Origin: Elusimicrobia bacterium GWA2_66_18
GTDB lineage: Bacteria > Elusimicrobiota > Elusimicrobia > UBA1565 > UBA9628
Length of the DNA stretch: 64,000 nucleotides
Assembly (NCBI GenBank): GCA_001799675.1
Contig: MGTX01000019.1
Coordinates: 11,168-75,167 of the forward strand
Direction: 5' to 3'
Of this stretch, positions 34,118 to 42,635 are shown one piece after another. The notes below the pieces were generated by a model. The model saw only the letters and a list, made by a program, of their open reading frames with translations. It searched no databases and had not been told where the DNA came from. Position 1 is the first letter of the stretch, and every line of letters starts with the position of its first letter. The translations under genes and the position numbers were made by a program.

Positions 34118-36754
34118 ATGGCCGACATCCGAAAGGGAGCCCGCAAAGAGACGCGTCTCGGCCCGGAGATCTTCGCCCACAAGGCGATCACCCTCTGGCT
34201 GCCGGTCCTCTATTTCCTCATCTCCTCGCTGTTTTTCCTGCGCACCTACGACTCCGCTCAGGTCAAGATCACCATGATGCAGATGGGCGGCCTGGGCCTG
34301 CTGACCCTGTGGCTGTGCCGCCTGGTCCTGGCCGGACGCAACGCATTGAACAAAGAGGACCTGATCTGCCTCTCCCCGTTTCTGGCCTACCTGTTCTACG
34401 GCATCTTCTCCTACCTGCACTCGCCATACGGCATGGCCAGCACGGACTTCTTCCTGCGCCACATGTTCTACATGATCGTGGCCCTCATCTCGATCTACGA
34501 GCTCGACGAGGCGGCGGTCCAGCGCCTGCTGAAGTGGCTGATCCTGGCGGCGTGGGTCGCCATCGGCTACGGCACCCTCCAGTTCGTGGACAACACCTGG
34601 TTCCCGCGCGGCGCGGGCAAGGGCATTGACCCCTTTGTCTGGCGCGGCGCCTTCTTGCCGCGCGTATTCTCGACCTACGGTAACCCCAACTTCTACGGCG
34701 ATTTCCTGGTCATCATGTTCCCCATCATTCTGACCCAGTTCCTGAAGACCCGGCGTTGGAGCCTGACGCCCTTGATCGCCATGCTCCTGCTCAACCTTAT
34801 CGCCACCGGCACTAAGGGCGCGTGGCTGGGATTTGCCATGGTCTGCGTCATCTTCGGCGCCATTTCCCTGGTCTACTTCAAGGATATGATCCGGTCCTAC
34901 CGCGCCAAGGTCCTTGGCGTGGCGGCCTTCTGTGCCCTGGGCTTGATCGGCTATACCGCCAAGGACCTCCAGACCCGCATCGTCTCGATCAACTTCCGCC
35001 TCTTCACCTGGGAGGCCACCTGGGAGATGATCACCACCCATCCCCTGATCGGTTCCGGCGTCGGGTCCTTCCCGCCGCTCTATCCCGCCTTCCGCCGCCC
35101 GCCCATCTTCCACATCGAGGGCAAGCACAACACCGAGACCGACCATGCCGAAGACGAGTACCTCGAGCAACTCCTGGATCACGGCATCATCGGTTTTGGG
35201 ATCTTCCTCTGGCTGGTCATCAGCTCCTTGGTCATCGGCTTGCGTTCCCTGGGACAACTGACCACGAGCCTTGCGCTCAAAGACGGGCGCCCGCCGCCGC
35301 GCGCCTTCGACCTGACGGGCCTGCTCGTCTCCTTCTGCGGGATGCTGAGCCACAATTTCTTCGATGTGAGTCTGCGCTTCGTCTCCTCGGGCGTCTACCT
35401 GGGGCTCCTGGCCGGCCTCATCGTCAACGTCGCCCGCGGTCGCGCTCTCTATGAGCGCCATACCCAGCCGGCCCCGTCCGCGTCCGGGCCGACGGCTGCG
35501 CCGGAGGAGGTCTCGACCGAGCCGCCGCTCTGGAAGACCCTGGCCGATTTCCTCATCTGGCCCACGCGCTTGGCCGCGGTCGGCGGGATCGTCTACTATG
35601 CTTTCATGATGGATTGGAGCCATCTGGGCCGCACGGTCGGCTACGGCGGCTTTTTCGGCGAGTTCGCGTCCATGCAGGGCCCCCTCTCGCGCATCCCGGG
35701 CGGCGGGGAACTCCTGCAGTGGTGGGCGGCATGGTTGGTGTTCGCCGGCTGCATGCTGAGCCTAGGCTACGCCATGATCCGGCTTTGCTTCATGTCGGAC
35801 AATCCCGTGATCCCGGCCCTCATCCTCGTCATGCTGCCCCCGCTCAACTTGTTCTGGGGCTACTTCAAGGCCGACATCCACCACAACGTCGCCATCTATT
35901 TCTCGAAGGAGCGCAATTGGGATGCGGCTGTGGCCAACTACCTCATCGTCAACCGGCTCAACCCGGACTTCGTCATGGCGAAGTACTTCCTCGGCAACGT
36001 CTTCAACGACCGCTTCAACATGACGAAGATCTCCAACTCCAAATGGGGGGACTCGGCCGACACGCCGATGGACGACTACGACCGAGCCCTTTACTGGTAC
36101 AATGAGGTGCGGCGGCTGTCTCCAAACTACGTCCAGATGCACCACCAGGTCGGCAACCTGCACCTGCGCCGCGCGCAGTGGGCGCTGGACAACAAGCGTC
36201 CCGACGAGGCGAAGAAGTACTTGGACATGGCGCTCAACCGCTACCGCCTCTACCAGGCCATCGACCCCGTCTTCCCGCCCAATTTCTACCGCATGGGCCA
36301 GGTTTATATGATGCGCCAGGAGTTCAACGAGGCCATCAAAATATACGAGGACCTCATTGCCGCCGAACAATGCCAGGTCGCGCCTTCGCTCCTGACCAAC
36401 GACTTCCTGCGCCGGACCATCCTGTCCTACCAGCAGTATACCCTGGAGGACGGCCGTTGGGTCCATCGTCACGCCCTGCCCCAACAGCCCTGGACGAAGG
36501 AGGGCGTCGAGGCCTATACGAGCCTAGCCAACGCGCATTACATGGCCGGGCATCTGGAAGAGGCCGAGAAATTCTACAAGAGGGCCCTCGCCTTCGACCC
36601 GGCCTTCGAGCAGGCCAAGCGCAACCTCGAGGTCGTCTACCGCAAGGCCCAGGCCGAGGGCCGCTTGCGCAAGGCGGCTCCGCCGGCCAAGATGCCCGGT
36701 CCCGGCGAGCCTCCGTTCACGGGCTATGAAGTCGCGCCGAAGCCGAAGAAATAG
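34118..36754 (+). CDS. O-antigen ligase/polymerase (Wzy_C) with C-terminal TPR domain
   Basis: 878 residues. The membrane part (about 1-450) has some twelve helices and the Wzy_C signature region around TYGNPNFYGDFL, GTKGAWLG, RLFTWEATWEMITTHPLIGSGVGSF and AEDEYLEQLLDHGIIGF. Two more helices lie near 485 and 530-570, then TPR-like repeats run from about 590 to 860. It would polymerise or ligate polysaccharide on the outer membrane face, the TPRs perhaps recruiting partners. The next gene starts inside its end (29-bp overlap), linking it to the TldD-like pair. Confidence 0.85.
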   Translation: MADIRKGARKETRLGPEIFAHKAITLWLPVLYFLISSLFFLRTYDSAQVKITMMQMGGLGLLTLWLCRLVLAGRNALNKEDLICLSPFLAYLFYGIFSYLHSPYGMASTDFFLRHMFYMIVALISIYELDEAAVQRLLKWLILAAWVAIGYGTLQFVDNTWFPRGAGKGIDPFVWRGAFLPRVFSTYGNPNFYGDFLVIMFPIILTQFLKTRRWSLTPLIAMLLLNLIATGTKGAWLGFAMVCVIFGAISLVYFKDMIRSYRAKVLGVAAFCALGLIGYTAKDLQTRIVSINFRLFTWEATWEMITTHPLIGSGVGSFPPLYPAFRRPPIFHIEGKHNTETDHAEDEYLEQLLDHGIIGFGIFLWLVISSLVIGLRSLGQLTTSLALKDGRPPPRAFDLTGLLVSFCGMLSHNFFDVSLRFVSSGVYLGLLAGLIVNVARGRALYERHTQPAPSASGPTAAPEEVSTEPPLWKTLADFLIWPTRLAAVGGIVYYAFMMDWSHLGRTVGYGGFFGEFASMQGPLSRIPGGGELLQWWAAWLVFAGCMLSLGYAMIRLCFMSDNPVIPALILVMLPPLNLFWGYFKADIHHNVAIYFSKERNWDAAVANYLIVNRLNPDFVMAKYFLGNVFNDRFNMTKISNSKWGDSADTPMDDYDRALYWYNEVRRLSPNYVQMHHQVGNLHLRRAQWALDNKRPDEAKKYLDMALNRYRLYQAIDPVFPPNFYRMGQVYMMRQEFNEAIKIYEDLIAAEQCQVAPSLLTNDFLRRTILSYQQYTLEDGRWVHRHALPQQPWTKEGVEAYTSLANAHYMAGHLEEAEKFYKRALAFDPAFEQAKRNLEVVYRKAQAEGRLRKAAPPAKMPGPGEPPFTGYEVAPKPKK

Positions 36755-38429
36755 CCCAGCTCCGCTCGTCTTGGCCGCGCTCCTGTGCGCGGCCGCGGCT
36801 CAGGCCGAGACCTGGGGCTCCGAGCCGACGCCGGCAGGAGAGGTCTTGAAGTCCATGGAGTCGGAGTTGGCGCGCAATCTGAGCCGCCTCAAGCAGGACC
36901 GTTTCGGTCCGCCTTACTTCTTGGCCTACCGCCTGCACGATGCGCGCCGCTATGACGTCGGCGCGTCCCTCGGCGAGTTCGTCAATGACGAGGTCGACGA
37001 CTACCGCGTCGCTTACGTCGAAGCGCGTTACGGCGGGAGCGATATCGACAACACGGACCTCAATTACCAGGGAGTCTCCGCCGCCGCGCCCGCCGACCCG
37101 GCGGTCCTCAGCCAGACCTTCTGGCAGCTGACGGACCAGGCGTACAAGGGCGCGCTTTCCGGCTGGCTCGAGAAGAAGGCCAAGCGCGCCACGGAGTTGG
37201 TGACCGACGTCCTCGACGATTTTTCCATCGAGCCCTCCACGGTCGCCGTCCTGTTCCCGGCGCCCCCCGCCCTGGACCGAGATAAGCTCAAGGGGCTGGC
37301 CCGGCGCCTGAGCGAGGTCTTCCGCGACTACCCCGAGGTGCACGAGTCCAACGCCTCCGTCACGGCTTTCTGGGCGCGGCGCTTCCTGGTGACGAGCGAG
37401 GGCACTCGCCTGCTCACGCTCGCCGAGGAGATGCCTCAGGAGGTCCGCGCTTACGCCTCCACCCGGGCGGAGGACGGCATGAAGCTGGAGGATTCCTTCA
37501 ACGTCTCGCTGCGCTCCTTCGACGATCTGCCGCCCGAGGCGGAACTCATGGCCTCCGCCCGCCGCGTGGCTTCGGAGCTCACGGCTCTGCGCCGCGCTCC
37601 CGTGCAGGATGCGGCGGCCGCCCCGGCCATCCTGGACCCGGAGATGAGCGGCGTCCTCTTCCACGAGGCGCTCGGCCACAAGCTGGAGGGCCAGCGCCAG
37701 CGCGACCCGCGCGAGAGCCAGGTCTTCCGCGATCTCCTTGGCAAGCGCATCATCCCCGATTTCCTCAGCGTCATCGACGACCCCACGCTCAAGGCCTTCC
37801 AGGGCGCGCCGCTCCACGGCTCTTACGATTTCGATTCGGAGGGTACCCCCGCGCGGAGGGCGGTCCTCGTCGAGCATGGGATTTTGCGCGAGTTCCTCAT
37901 GTCACGCTGGCCGGTGAAGGGCTTCTCCCGCGCCAACGGTCACGGCCGCTCCGATTGGCGCGCGCATCCCTCGGGGCGCATGGCCAACCTGATCGTCGAA
38001 GCCCGGGGCGCGGTCCCGCCGGCGGAGCTCGAGCGCCGCCTGCTTGAAGCGATCCTGAAGGCGGGCAAGCCCTACGGCTTCCTGCTCGTGGGCGCCTTCG
38101 GCGGGGAAAACCCCACGACGCGCGACTCGGCGCAGACCCTGGAGGTGCGGCCGCGGCTGGCCTATCGCGTGGACGCCAAGACCGGTCGCAAGACCCTCGT
38201 GCGCGGCGTCAAGCTCGTCGGCACTCCTCTCGTGGTCCTCAACCGCATCCTGGCGGCCGGCGACGATATTCGGCTCTCGAACGGTTTCCAGTGCGGCGCG
38301 GAGTCTGGCTGGGTGCCCGTCAGTCAGACCGCGCCGAGCCTGCTCCTCTCCGAGGTCGAGCTCCAGCGCCTGCCCGAGGACCGCTCGCGCCCGCCTATCC
38401 TGCCCTCGCCGCTCCATGATCGCCGCTAG
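36726..38429 (+). CDS. Secreted TldD/PmbA-family metalloprotease, metal site intact
   Basis: 567 residues. A signal peptide (hydrophobic 13-26, likely cut after AQA, residue 27) is unusual, since TldD is cytoplasmic in E. coli. The family zinc motif HEALGHK gives His313, Glu314 and His318, and Cys523 in NGFQCGAESG matches the third ligand near the C-terminus. NGHGR and GTPARRAVLVEHG segments also match the family. It should cleave peptides in the periplasm. The ATG lies inside the ligase gene, and the partner gene starts inside this one. Confidence 0.85.
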   Translation: MKSRRSRRNSPAPLVLAALLCAAAAQAETWGSEPTPAGEVLKSMESELARNLSRLKQDRFGPPYFLAYRLHDARRYDVGASLGEFVNDEVDDYRVAYVEARYGGSDIDNTDLNYQGVSAAAPADPAVLSQTFWQLTDQAYKGALSGWLEKKAKRATELVTDVLDDFSIEPSTVAVLFPAPPALDRDKLKGLARRLSEVFRDYPEVHESNASVTAFWARRFLVTSEGTRLLTLAEEMPQEVRAYASTRAEDGMKLEDSFNVSLRSFDDLPPEAELMASARRVASELTALRRAPVQDAAAAPAILDPEMSGVLFHEALGHKLEGQRQRDPRESQVFRDLLGKRIIPDFLSVIDDPTLKAFQGAPLHGSYDFDSEGTPARRAVLVEHGILREFLMSRWPVKGFSRANGHGRSDWRAHPSGRMANLIVEARGAVPPAELERRLLEAILKAGKPYGFLLVGAFGGENPTTRDSAQTLEVRPRLAYRVDAKTGRKTLVRGVKLVGTPLVVLNRILAAGDDIRLSNGFQCGAESGWVPVSQTAPSLLLSEVELQRLPEDRSRPPILPSPLHDRR

Positions 38430-40404
38430 CCTGCTTGCCGTCCTGCTGATCCCCGCCGCGGCCCACCCGGCCGCCGACGAGGCGCTCGAACGCGCGGTCG
38501 CGGCCGAGTTGGGGCGGGCCAAGCGCGAGCTCAAGGACGACGACTACCCCTCCGTCTATCATGCCGCGCTCAACGTTTGGGATTTAGACGACTGGGACCG
38601 ATGGGGGGCGATGGGGGCCACCCGGGCCGAGGCGACCATGAGCCAGCGCATTCTCCTGGCCGACCTGCGCGTGGGAAGCCCCGCCCTCGACAACCACCCC
38701 GTCACCCCAAGGACGGAATACCTGGGCACGCCGGTTTCCCTGGAGAGCGACGAGTTCGCCTTGCGCCACGCGCTCTGGCGCGTGCTCGACGGGGCCTACA
38801 AGACGGCCAGCGCCGACTACCTGCGCAAGCAGGCCCAGTTGGTCATGCGCGGCAAGGCGGAGTACGACACCGATGACCTGGCTCCCGAGCCTCCGCTTGA
38901 TCGGCGGGCCCCCCGCCCGGCCTCGTCCTGGGACTTGGACCGTCTGCGGCGCCTGGAGGACGCCATCGCCGAGCCTTTCTCGCGCGCGCCCTGGCTCCTG
39001 CACGCCGAGTCCCACGCGGCCCTGCGCCGGCTGTGGATCCGCCGCCGCGACACCGACGGCGTCTCCGTGGACAAGTCCGAGGACTGGGCGCGCGTGGAAG
39101 TGGAGGCTGCGGCCCTGTCGCCGGACGGCCTGCGCCAGAGCGTGGCCCGCGAGTTCTACGCGCGCGTCCCGGCGGACCTGCCCTCTGAGGATGAATTGCG
39201 CCGCGCGGCGGGCGACCTGCTCAAGGACCTGGAGGAACTATGCGTGGCGCTCACCACCTCGCCCTTCAACGCCCCGGCTCTGGTGGACCCTTCGGTCTCC
39301 GCGGCTCTGGTCCTGGCCCTGGGACAGCGCCTGTCCGGCGAGGAACAACGCAACCCGGCGGGCGCCCAGACCTTCCGCGGTCGCGTCGGCGAGAAGATCC
39401 TGCCGGTCGGCCTCGGCATCGTCGATGACCCGACCCAAGCCTCGCTGGGCGTCCGACCGCTCTTCGGCCGCTACGAGTATGACGACCAGGGCGTGCCCGC
39501 GCGGCGTACGGTCCTGGTGGAGCGCGGCGTGCTCAAGGGTTTCCTCCTTTCGCGCTATCCGGTCAAGGGGTTCGGGCGCTCCAACGGCCACGGCCGCGCG
39601 CCGGTGGGTCAGATGCCGGCCGGCATGCCGGGCAACCTATTCCTGAGCGTCTCCGAGCCGCGCAAGGTCTCGGATCTTCTGGAGCGGTTGCGCGAGGAAT
39701 GCCGCCGCGCCGGCAAGCCCTACGGCTTGTGGGTTCGCAAACTGCGCGCCTACGCCCAGCAGCAGGGCGGCGGCGTCCAGGGCTCGATTCGCTTCATGGC
39801 CCAGGTTTTTCTCGTCGAGGCGGAGACCGGCAAGGTCGTGCGCGCTCGCGACCTGGATCTCGTCGGCACGCCGCTGGTCATGGCAGGGAGCATCCTGGCG
39901 GCGGGCGACGATACCGCGGTCAACGAGTTCAACCCGGGCGCGCCCGTCGCGGTGGCGGCCCCCAGCCTCCTGCTCACCGACGCCGAACTGCAGCGCTCGG
40001 AATCCAAGCCGGAGAAGGCCCCCATCCTGCCGCCTCCTCCTGTCGCCGCGGCCGAGCCGGCCGCGGCTCCGCGCTCGCGCCGCGGCCCGCCGTTCGTCCC
40101 GGTCGTGCCCTGCGTCGAGGTCGTGCGCTATTTCGTCCGCGGACGGGTCATGCCGCTGGAGGGCCTGGCGGTGACGGGGGTGGAGGCATGGCGCCAGATT
40201 CTCACGCCGACGGGACTGGCCGTGGACGCCAAGGTCTCCGGCCCCAATCTGCTGTCGGCGGGCGCGGCCGTGCGCCGGGTGGACGCCGCGATGGAAGCCG
40301 CCACGGCAGGCAAGCACGAGAGGAGCGTTCTCGTGAACATGATGACGCGCGCCGTCTATCGCGCCCGCTACGGCGACGGCTGGCCGGACCGGTTGCCGCG
40401 ATGA
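38416..40404 (+). CDS. Secreted TldE-like pseudoprotease paired with the TldD homologue
   Basis: 662 residues with a short signal peptide (about 1-20). It is paralogous to its neighbour (PARRTVLVERGVLKGFLLSRYPVKGFGRSNGHGR), but the zinc motif aligned to HEALGH reads L-ALGQ, losing both His, Glu and one residue, and the Cys region reads NPGAP. In E. coli, TldE likewise lacks the metal site and forms a heterodimer with TldD. A Pro/Ala-rich linker near 545-575 leads to an added C-terminal domain of about 90 residues of unknown role. It overlaps the gene before by 14 bp. Confidence 0.85.
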   Translation: MIAASLLAVLLIPAAAHPAADEALERAVAAELGRAKRELKDDDYPSVYHAALNVWDLDDWDRWGAMGATRAEATMSQRILLADLRVGSPALDNHPVTPRTEYLGTPVSLESDEFALRHALWRVLDGAYKTASADYLRKQAQLVMRGKAEYDTDDLAPEPPLDRRAPRPASSWDLDRLRRLEDAIAEPFSRAPWLLHAESHAALRRLWIRRRDTDGVSVDKSEDWARVEVEAAALSPDGLRQSVAREFYARVPADLPSEDELRRAAGDLLKDLEELCVALTTSPFNAPALVDPSVSAALVLALGQRLSGEEQRNPAGAQTFRGRVGEKILPVGLGIVDDPTQASLGVRPLFGRYEYDDQGVPARRTVLVERGVLKGFLLSRYPVKGFGRSNGHGRAPVGQMPAGMPGNLFLSVSEPRKVSDLLERLREECRRAGKPYGLWVRKLRAYAQQQGGGVQGSIRFMAQVFLVEAETGKVVRARDLDLVGTPLVMAGSILAAGDDTAVNEFNPGAPVAVAAPSLLLTDAELQRSESKPEKAPILPPPPVAAAEPAAAPRSRRGPPFVPVVPCVEVVRYFVRGRVMPLEGLAVTGVEAWRQILTPTGLAVDAKVSGPNLLSAGAAVRRVDAAMEAATAGKHERSVLVNMMTRAVYRARYGDGWPDRLPR

Positions 40405-41387
40405 GCGCGCCCCGTTTCACCGTCGTGATCCCGACCTACAACCGCTCCGCGTCCACTGCGGCGGCGATCCGTTCGGTGCTCATCCAGACCGACGCCCGCT
40501 GGGAATGCCTGGTGGTCGACGACGGTTCGACCGACGACACGCGCGCGGTCCTCTCGACGATCGTGGATCCGCGCGTGCATTTTATCTGGAATGAGAAGAA
40601 CCGGGGCCAGCATGCCTGCCGCAACCAGGCGATCCGCGCGGCGAAGGGAGAGTGGATCGCCTTCCTCGACTCCGACGACCTCTTCCTGCCGGGGCGTCTG
40701 GAGGCTCTGTCTTGCGCCGCCGCGTTGCGCCCCACCGTCGGCTTCTGGTTTACCAACGCCTACCGCCACCGTTGGGGCCGCCTTATCGGGCTCCTTTTCG
40801 ATCCTTCGCGGGAGATCTCGGAGGGGAAGGTCCCAGGCTGGTACGCCGTCGGCGACCTCTGGCTGCCGTACGTGACGACCATGGTCTGCGTGCGTAAGTC
40901 GGCCTTCGAGGATACGGGCTTCTTCCGCGAGGATTTACGCATCCTGGAGGACACGGAGCTTTACGCGCGGATGTTCAAGGGCGGCCTTGAGGTGGGGGTC
41001 CTGCGCGAGCCGTTGGCGGTGCGCTTCATACACGAGGGCCAGATCACGCGCGATCATGAACGCGATTTCTCGGAATCCATGGAGGCGCTCAGAAACTCTT
41101 GCGCTCCGCCCAAGATCGCAGCCGCGCATCGCGCGCGCGTGGCTCGCGAGGTGGCGGGCTATCTTTTGAAGTCGCTCAAGCCCGCCCAGTCGCGCGCCCT
41201 GCTGGAGAAGGAGCTCGGAGCCGCCGCGCGCGGCACGGCGCTCTGGTGGGCCACTTTCCTGCCGTCGTCCTTGCTGGCCCCTGTTCGCGCCGCGCGCGAG
41301 GCGTGCCTGCGCTTGCGCTGGGGAGCCTTCGCCCCCGCGGAGTACCGGGAAACGTCCTTGATCGTGGACTCACTGCTCAACGGCTGA
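40401..41387 (+). CDS. GT2-family glycosyltransferase
   Basis: 328 residues. FTVVIPTYNRSASTAAAIRSVL, VVDDGSTDDT and FLDSDDLFLPGRLE (DXD) define a GT2 domain, with ILEDTELYARMF as the likely acceptor/base region. The C-terminus is basic with a hydrophobic patch (WWATFLPSSLLAPV). It starts at ATGA on the pseudoprotease stop and ends the operon begun at 34118. Its 3' end overlaps the convergent glutathione peroxidase gene by 18 bp. Confidence 0.86.
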   Translation: MSAPRFTVVIPTYNRSASTAAAIRSVLIQTDARWECLVVDDGSTDDTRAVLSTIVDPRVHFIWNEKNRGQHACRNQAIRAAKGEWIAFLDSDDLFLPGRLEALSCAAALRPTVGFWFTNAYRHRWGRLIGLLFDPSREISEGKVPGWYAVGDLWLPYVTTMVCVRKSAFEDTGFFREDLRILEDTELYARMFKGGLEVGVLREPLAVRFIHEGQITRDHERDFSESMEALRNSCAPPKIAAAHRARVAREVAGYLLKSLKPAQSRALLEKELGAAARGTALWWATFLPSSLLAPVRAAREACLRLRWGAFAPAEYRETSLIVDSLLNG

Positions 41388-41987
41388 CTCGTCGGCGAGC
41401 GCATCCTCGACCGCCGCGACGATCTGCGTTCCCACGGGGTTGGCATCGGGCGCGAAGCGCGCGACGACCTTGCCATTCTTGTTCACGAGAAACTTGGAGA
41501 AGTTCCAGGGGATCTCTCCGGGAAAGCCCGACTCGACGGTCAGGTGCTTGTAGAGGGGGTGGATGGCCTCGCCCTTGACCGAGATCTTGGAGTAGAGGTC
41601 GAAGGAGATCGAATACTTGGTCATGCAGAACTTCTTGATGTCGGCGTCGCAGCCCGGCTCCTGGGCGCCGAACTCATTGGCCGGGAAGGCGGCGATGCTC
41701 AGGCCTTTGTTCTTGAACTTCTCGTAGAGCGCTTCCAGGTCCTTGTACTGGGGGGTAAATCCGCAGAGCGAGGCGGTGTTGACGATAAGCAGGGGATGGC
41801 CCTTGTACGCGGAGAGCTTGCGCGTCTTGCCGTCGATGGTCTTCATTTCGAATTCGTACACTTTCCCGGCGCTCTTCTCGGCCTGCATGGGGTTGATCCT
41901 CTGTTTTTTGCGGAACGCCTCACCGGCCGCAAAGATGGTCGAGACGATGGAGAGCGAGGCGCGGCGGATAAGTTCCTTCATCGCCAT
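41370..41987 (-). CDS. Glutathione peroxidase-family thiol peroxidase
   Basis: 205 residues. Peroxidatic Cys75 lies in NTASLCGFTPQYKDLEALY, and the family segments FPANEFGAQEPG and WNFSKFLV are present. It is a Cys enzyme, not a selenoprotein; in the second motif the usual Cys is Ala. It would reduce hydroperoxides, probably with thioredoxin as in most bacterial members. The roughly 40-residue N-terminal extension is basic and may be an uncleaved anchor or degenerate export signal. ATG 41987 is favoured by TAGACT 7 nt upstream. Confidence 0.88.
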   Translation of the reverse strand: MAMKELIRRASLSIVSTIFAAGEAFRKKQRINPMQAEKSAGKVYEFEMKTIDGKTRKLSAYKGHPLLIVNTASLCGFTPQYKDLEALYEKFKNKGLSIAAFPANEFGAQEPGCDADIKKFCMTKYSISFDLYSKISVKGEAIHPLYKHLTVESGFPGEIPWNFSKFLVNKNGKVVARFAPDANPVGTQIVAAVEDALADESAVEQ

Positions 41988-41994
41988 GGTGAAA

Positions 41995-42000
41995 AGTCTA
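41995..42000 (-). promoter_or_regulatory. Candidate -10 box for the glutathione peroxidase gene
   Basis: TAGACT on the minus strand, 7 nt before the ATG at 41987. No Shine-Dalgarno is present. Confidence 0.4.
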
Positions 42001-42042
42001 TCCGCGTTCGCATGCGGCGTCAAGGTTCGCTGGAATGTTCGC

Positions 42043-42048
42043 TAGAAT
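42043..42048 (+). promoter_or_regulatory. Candidate -10 box for the gmhB-like gene
   Basis: TAGAAT, 6 nt before the GTG at 42055. It lies in the second unit of a near-perfect 12-bp tandem repeat (42026-42037 and 42038-42049, one mismatch). Confidence 0.42.
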
Positions 42049-42054
42049 GTCACG

Positions 42055-42627
42055 GTGACCCGTCTTCAGGCCCGCCGCCGCGCCGTCTTCCTCGATCGGG
42101 ACGGAGTCCTCGTGCGCGAGGTGGACTATCTCGGCCATGTCGACCGTCTGGCGGTCATGCCGGGAGCCGCGGCGGCGATGAAGGCCCTGCGCGCCGCGGG
42201 CTTCAAGGTCGTGGTCGCGACCAACCAGTCCGGCGTGGCCCGCGGCTACTTCAGCCTCAACCGCTTGCGCGAGATCCACCGCGAGCTCAAGCGCCGCCTG
42301 GCGCGGTCCGGCGCCAAATGGGACGCGCTCTACTTCTCGCCCCACGGCCCGGACAGCGGCCATTCCTGGCGCAAGCCGGGCATCGGCATGCTCCAGGCCG
42401 CGTGCCGCCGCTTCCGACTCGATTTGCGCGCCTGCTACTTCATCGGAGATTCCACTGCCGACGTCCTCTGCGCGCGCCGGGCGGGCTGCGTGCCGGTGCT
42501 GGTCCGCACGGGCAAGGGCGGCCGCGACGGCAAGTACCGCGCCCGGCCCGAGAAGACCTGCCGCGACCTGGCCGCGGCCGCGCGCTGGATACTGGCGCGC
42601 GAGAAGACGCGTCATAAGTGGGTATAA
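42055..42627 (+). CDS. HAD-IIIA phosphatase, GmhB/HisB-N-like, without the zinc cysteines
   Basis: 190 residues. The HAD nucleophile motif is FLDRDGVL (Asp14, Asp16), with VVATNQSGVARGYFS, RKPGIGML and FIGDSTADVLCARRAG completing the fold. GmhB removes the 7-phosphate from heptose bisphosphate for LPS core or S-layer glycans. In GmhB four ligands (C-x-H and C-x-C before RKP) hold zinc; here they read SPH and HSW, so the site is lost. Other heptose genes are not in the window, so the substrate is uncertain. Confidence 0.75.
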   Translation: MTRLQARRRAVFLDRDGVLVREVDYLGHVDRLAVMPGAAAAMKALRAAGFKVVVATNQSGVARGYFSLNRLREIHRELKRRLARSGAKWDALYFSPHGPDSGHSWRKPGIGMLQAACRRFRLDLRACYFIGDSTADVLCARRAGCVPVLVRTGKGGRDGKYRARPEKTCRDLAAAARWILAREKTRHKWV

Positions 42628-42628
42628 T
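42623..42628 (+). promoter_or_regulatory. Candidate -10 box for the POT transporter
   Basis: Consensus TATAAT overlapping the gmhB-like stop codon, 7 nt before the ATG at 42636. It decides the transporter's start: the in-frame ATG at 42627 overlaps the box itself. Confidence 0.5.
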
Positions 42629-42635
42629 GCCCGTC

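Noticed and set aside
34100-35623. 507-codon open frame on the minus strand opposite the O-antigen ligase gene
   Set aside because: It is Gln/Gly/Asp/Arg-rich with no domain pattern, and the plus strand has clear Wzy_C motifs. Long antisense frames are common in GC-rich coding DNA.
36726-40404. Microcin or other RiPP biosynthesis cluster around the TldD/TldE-like pair
   Set aside because: No small precursor gene, cyclodehydratase or peptide ABC exporter is adjacent, and both proteins are exported, unlike RiPP-maturing TldD/E.
41370-41987. Possible selenocysteine glutathione peroxidase
   Set aside because: The active-site codon encodes Cys (CGFT motif), with no in-frame TGA.
42026-42049. Tandem 12-bp near-repeat upstream of the gmhB-like gene
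   Set aside because: Only two copies and one contains the -10 candidate; no evidence of an operator beyond the similarity.
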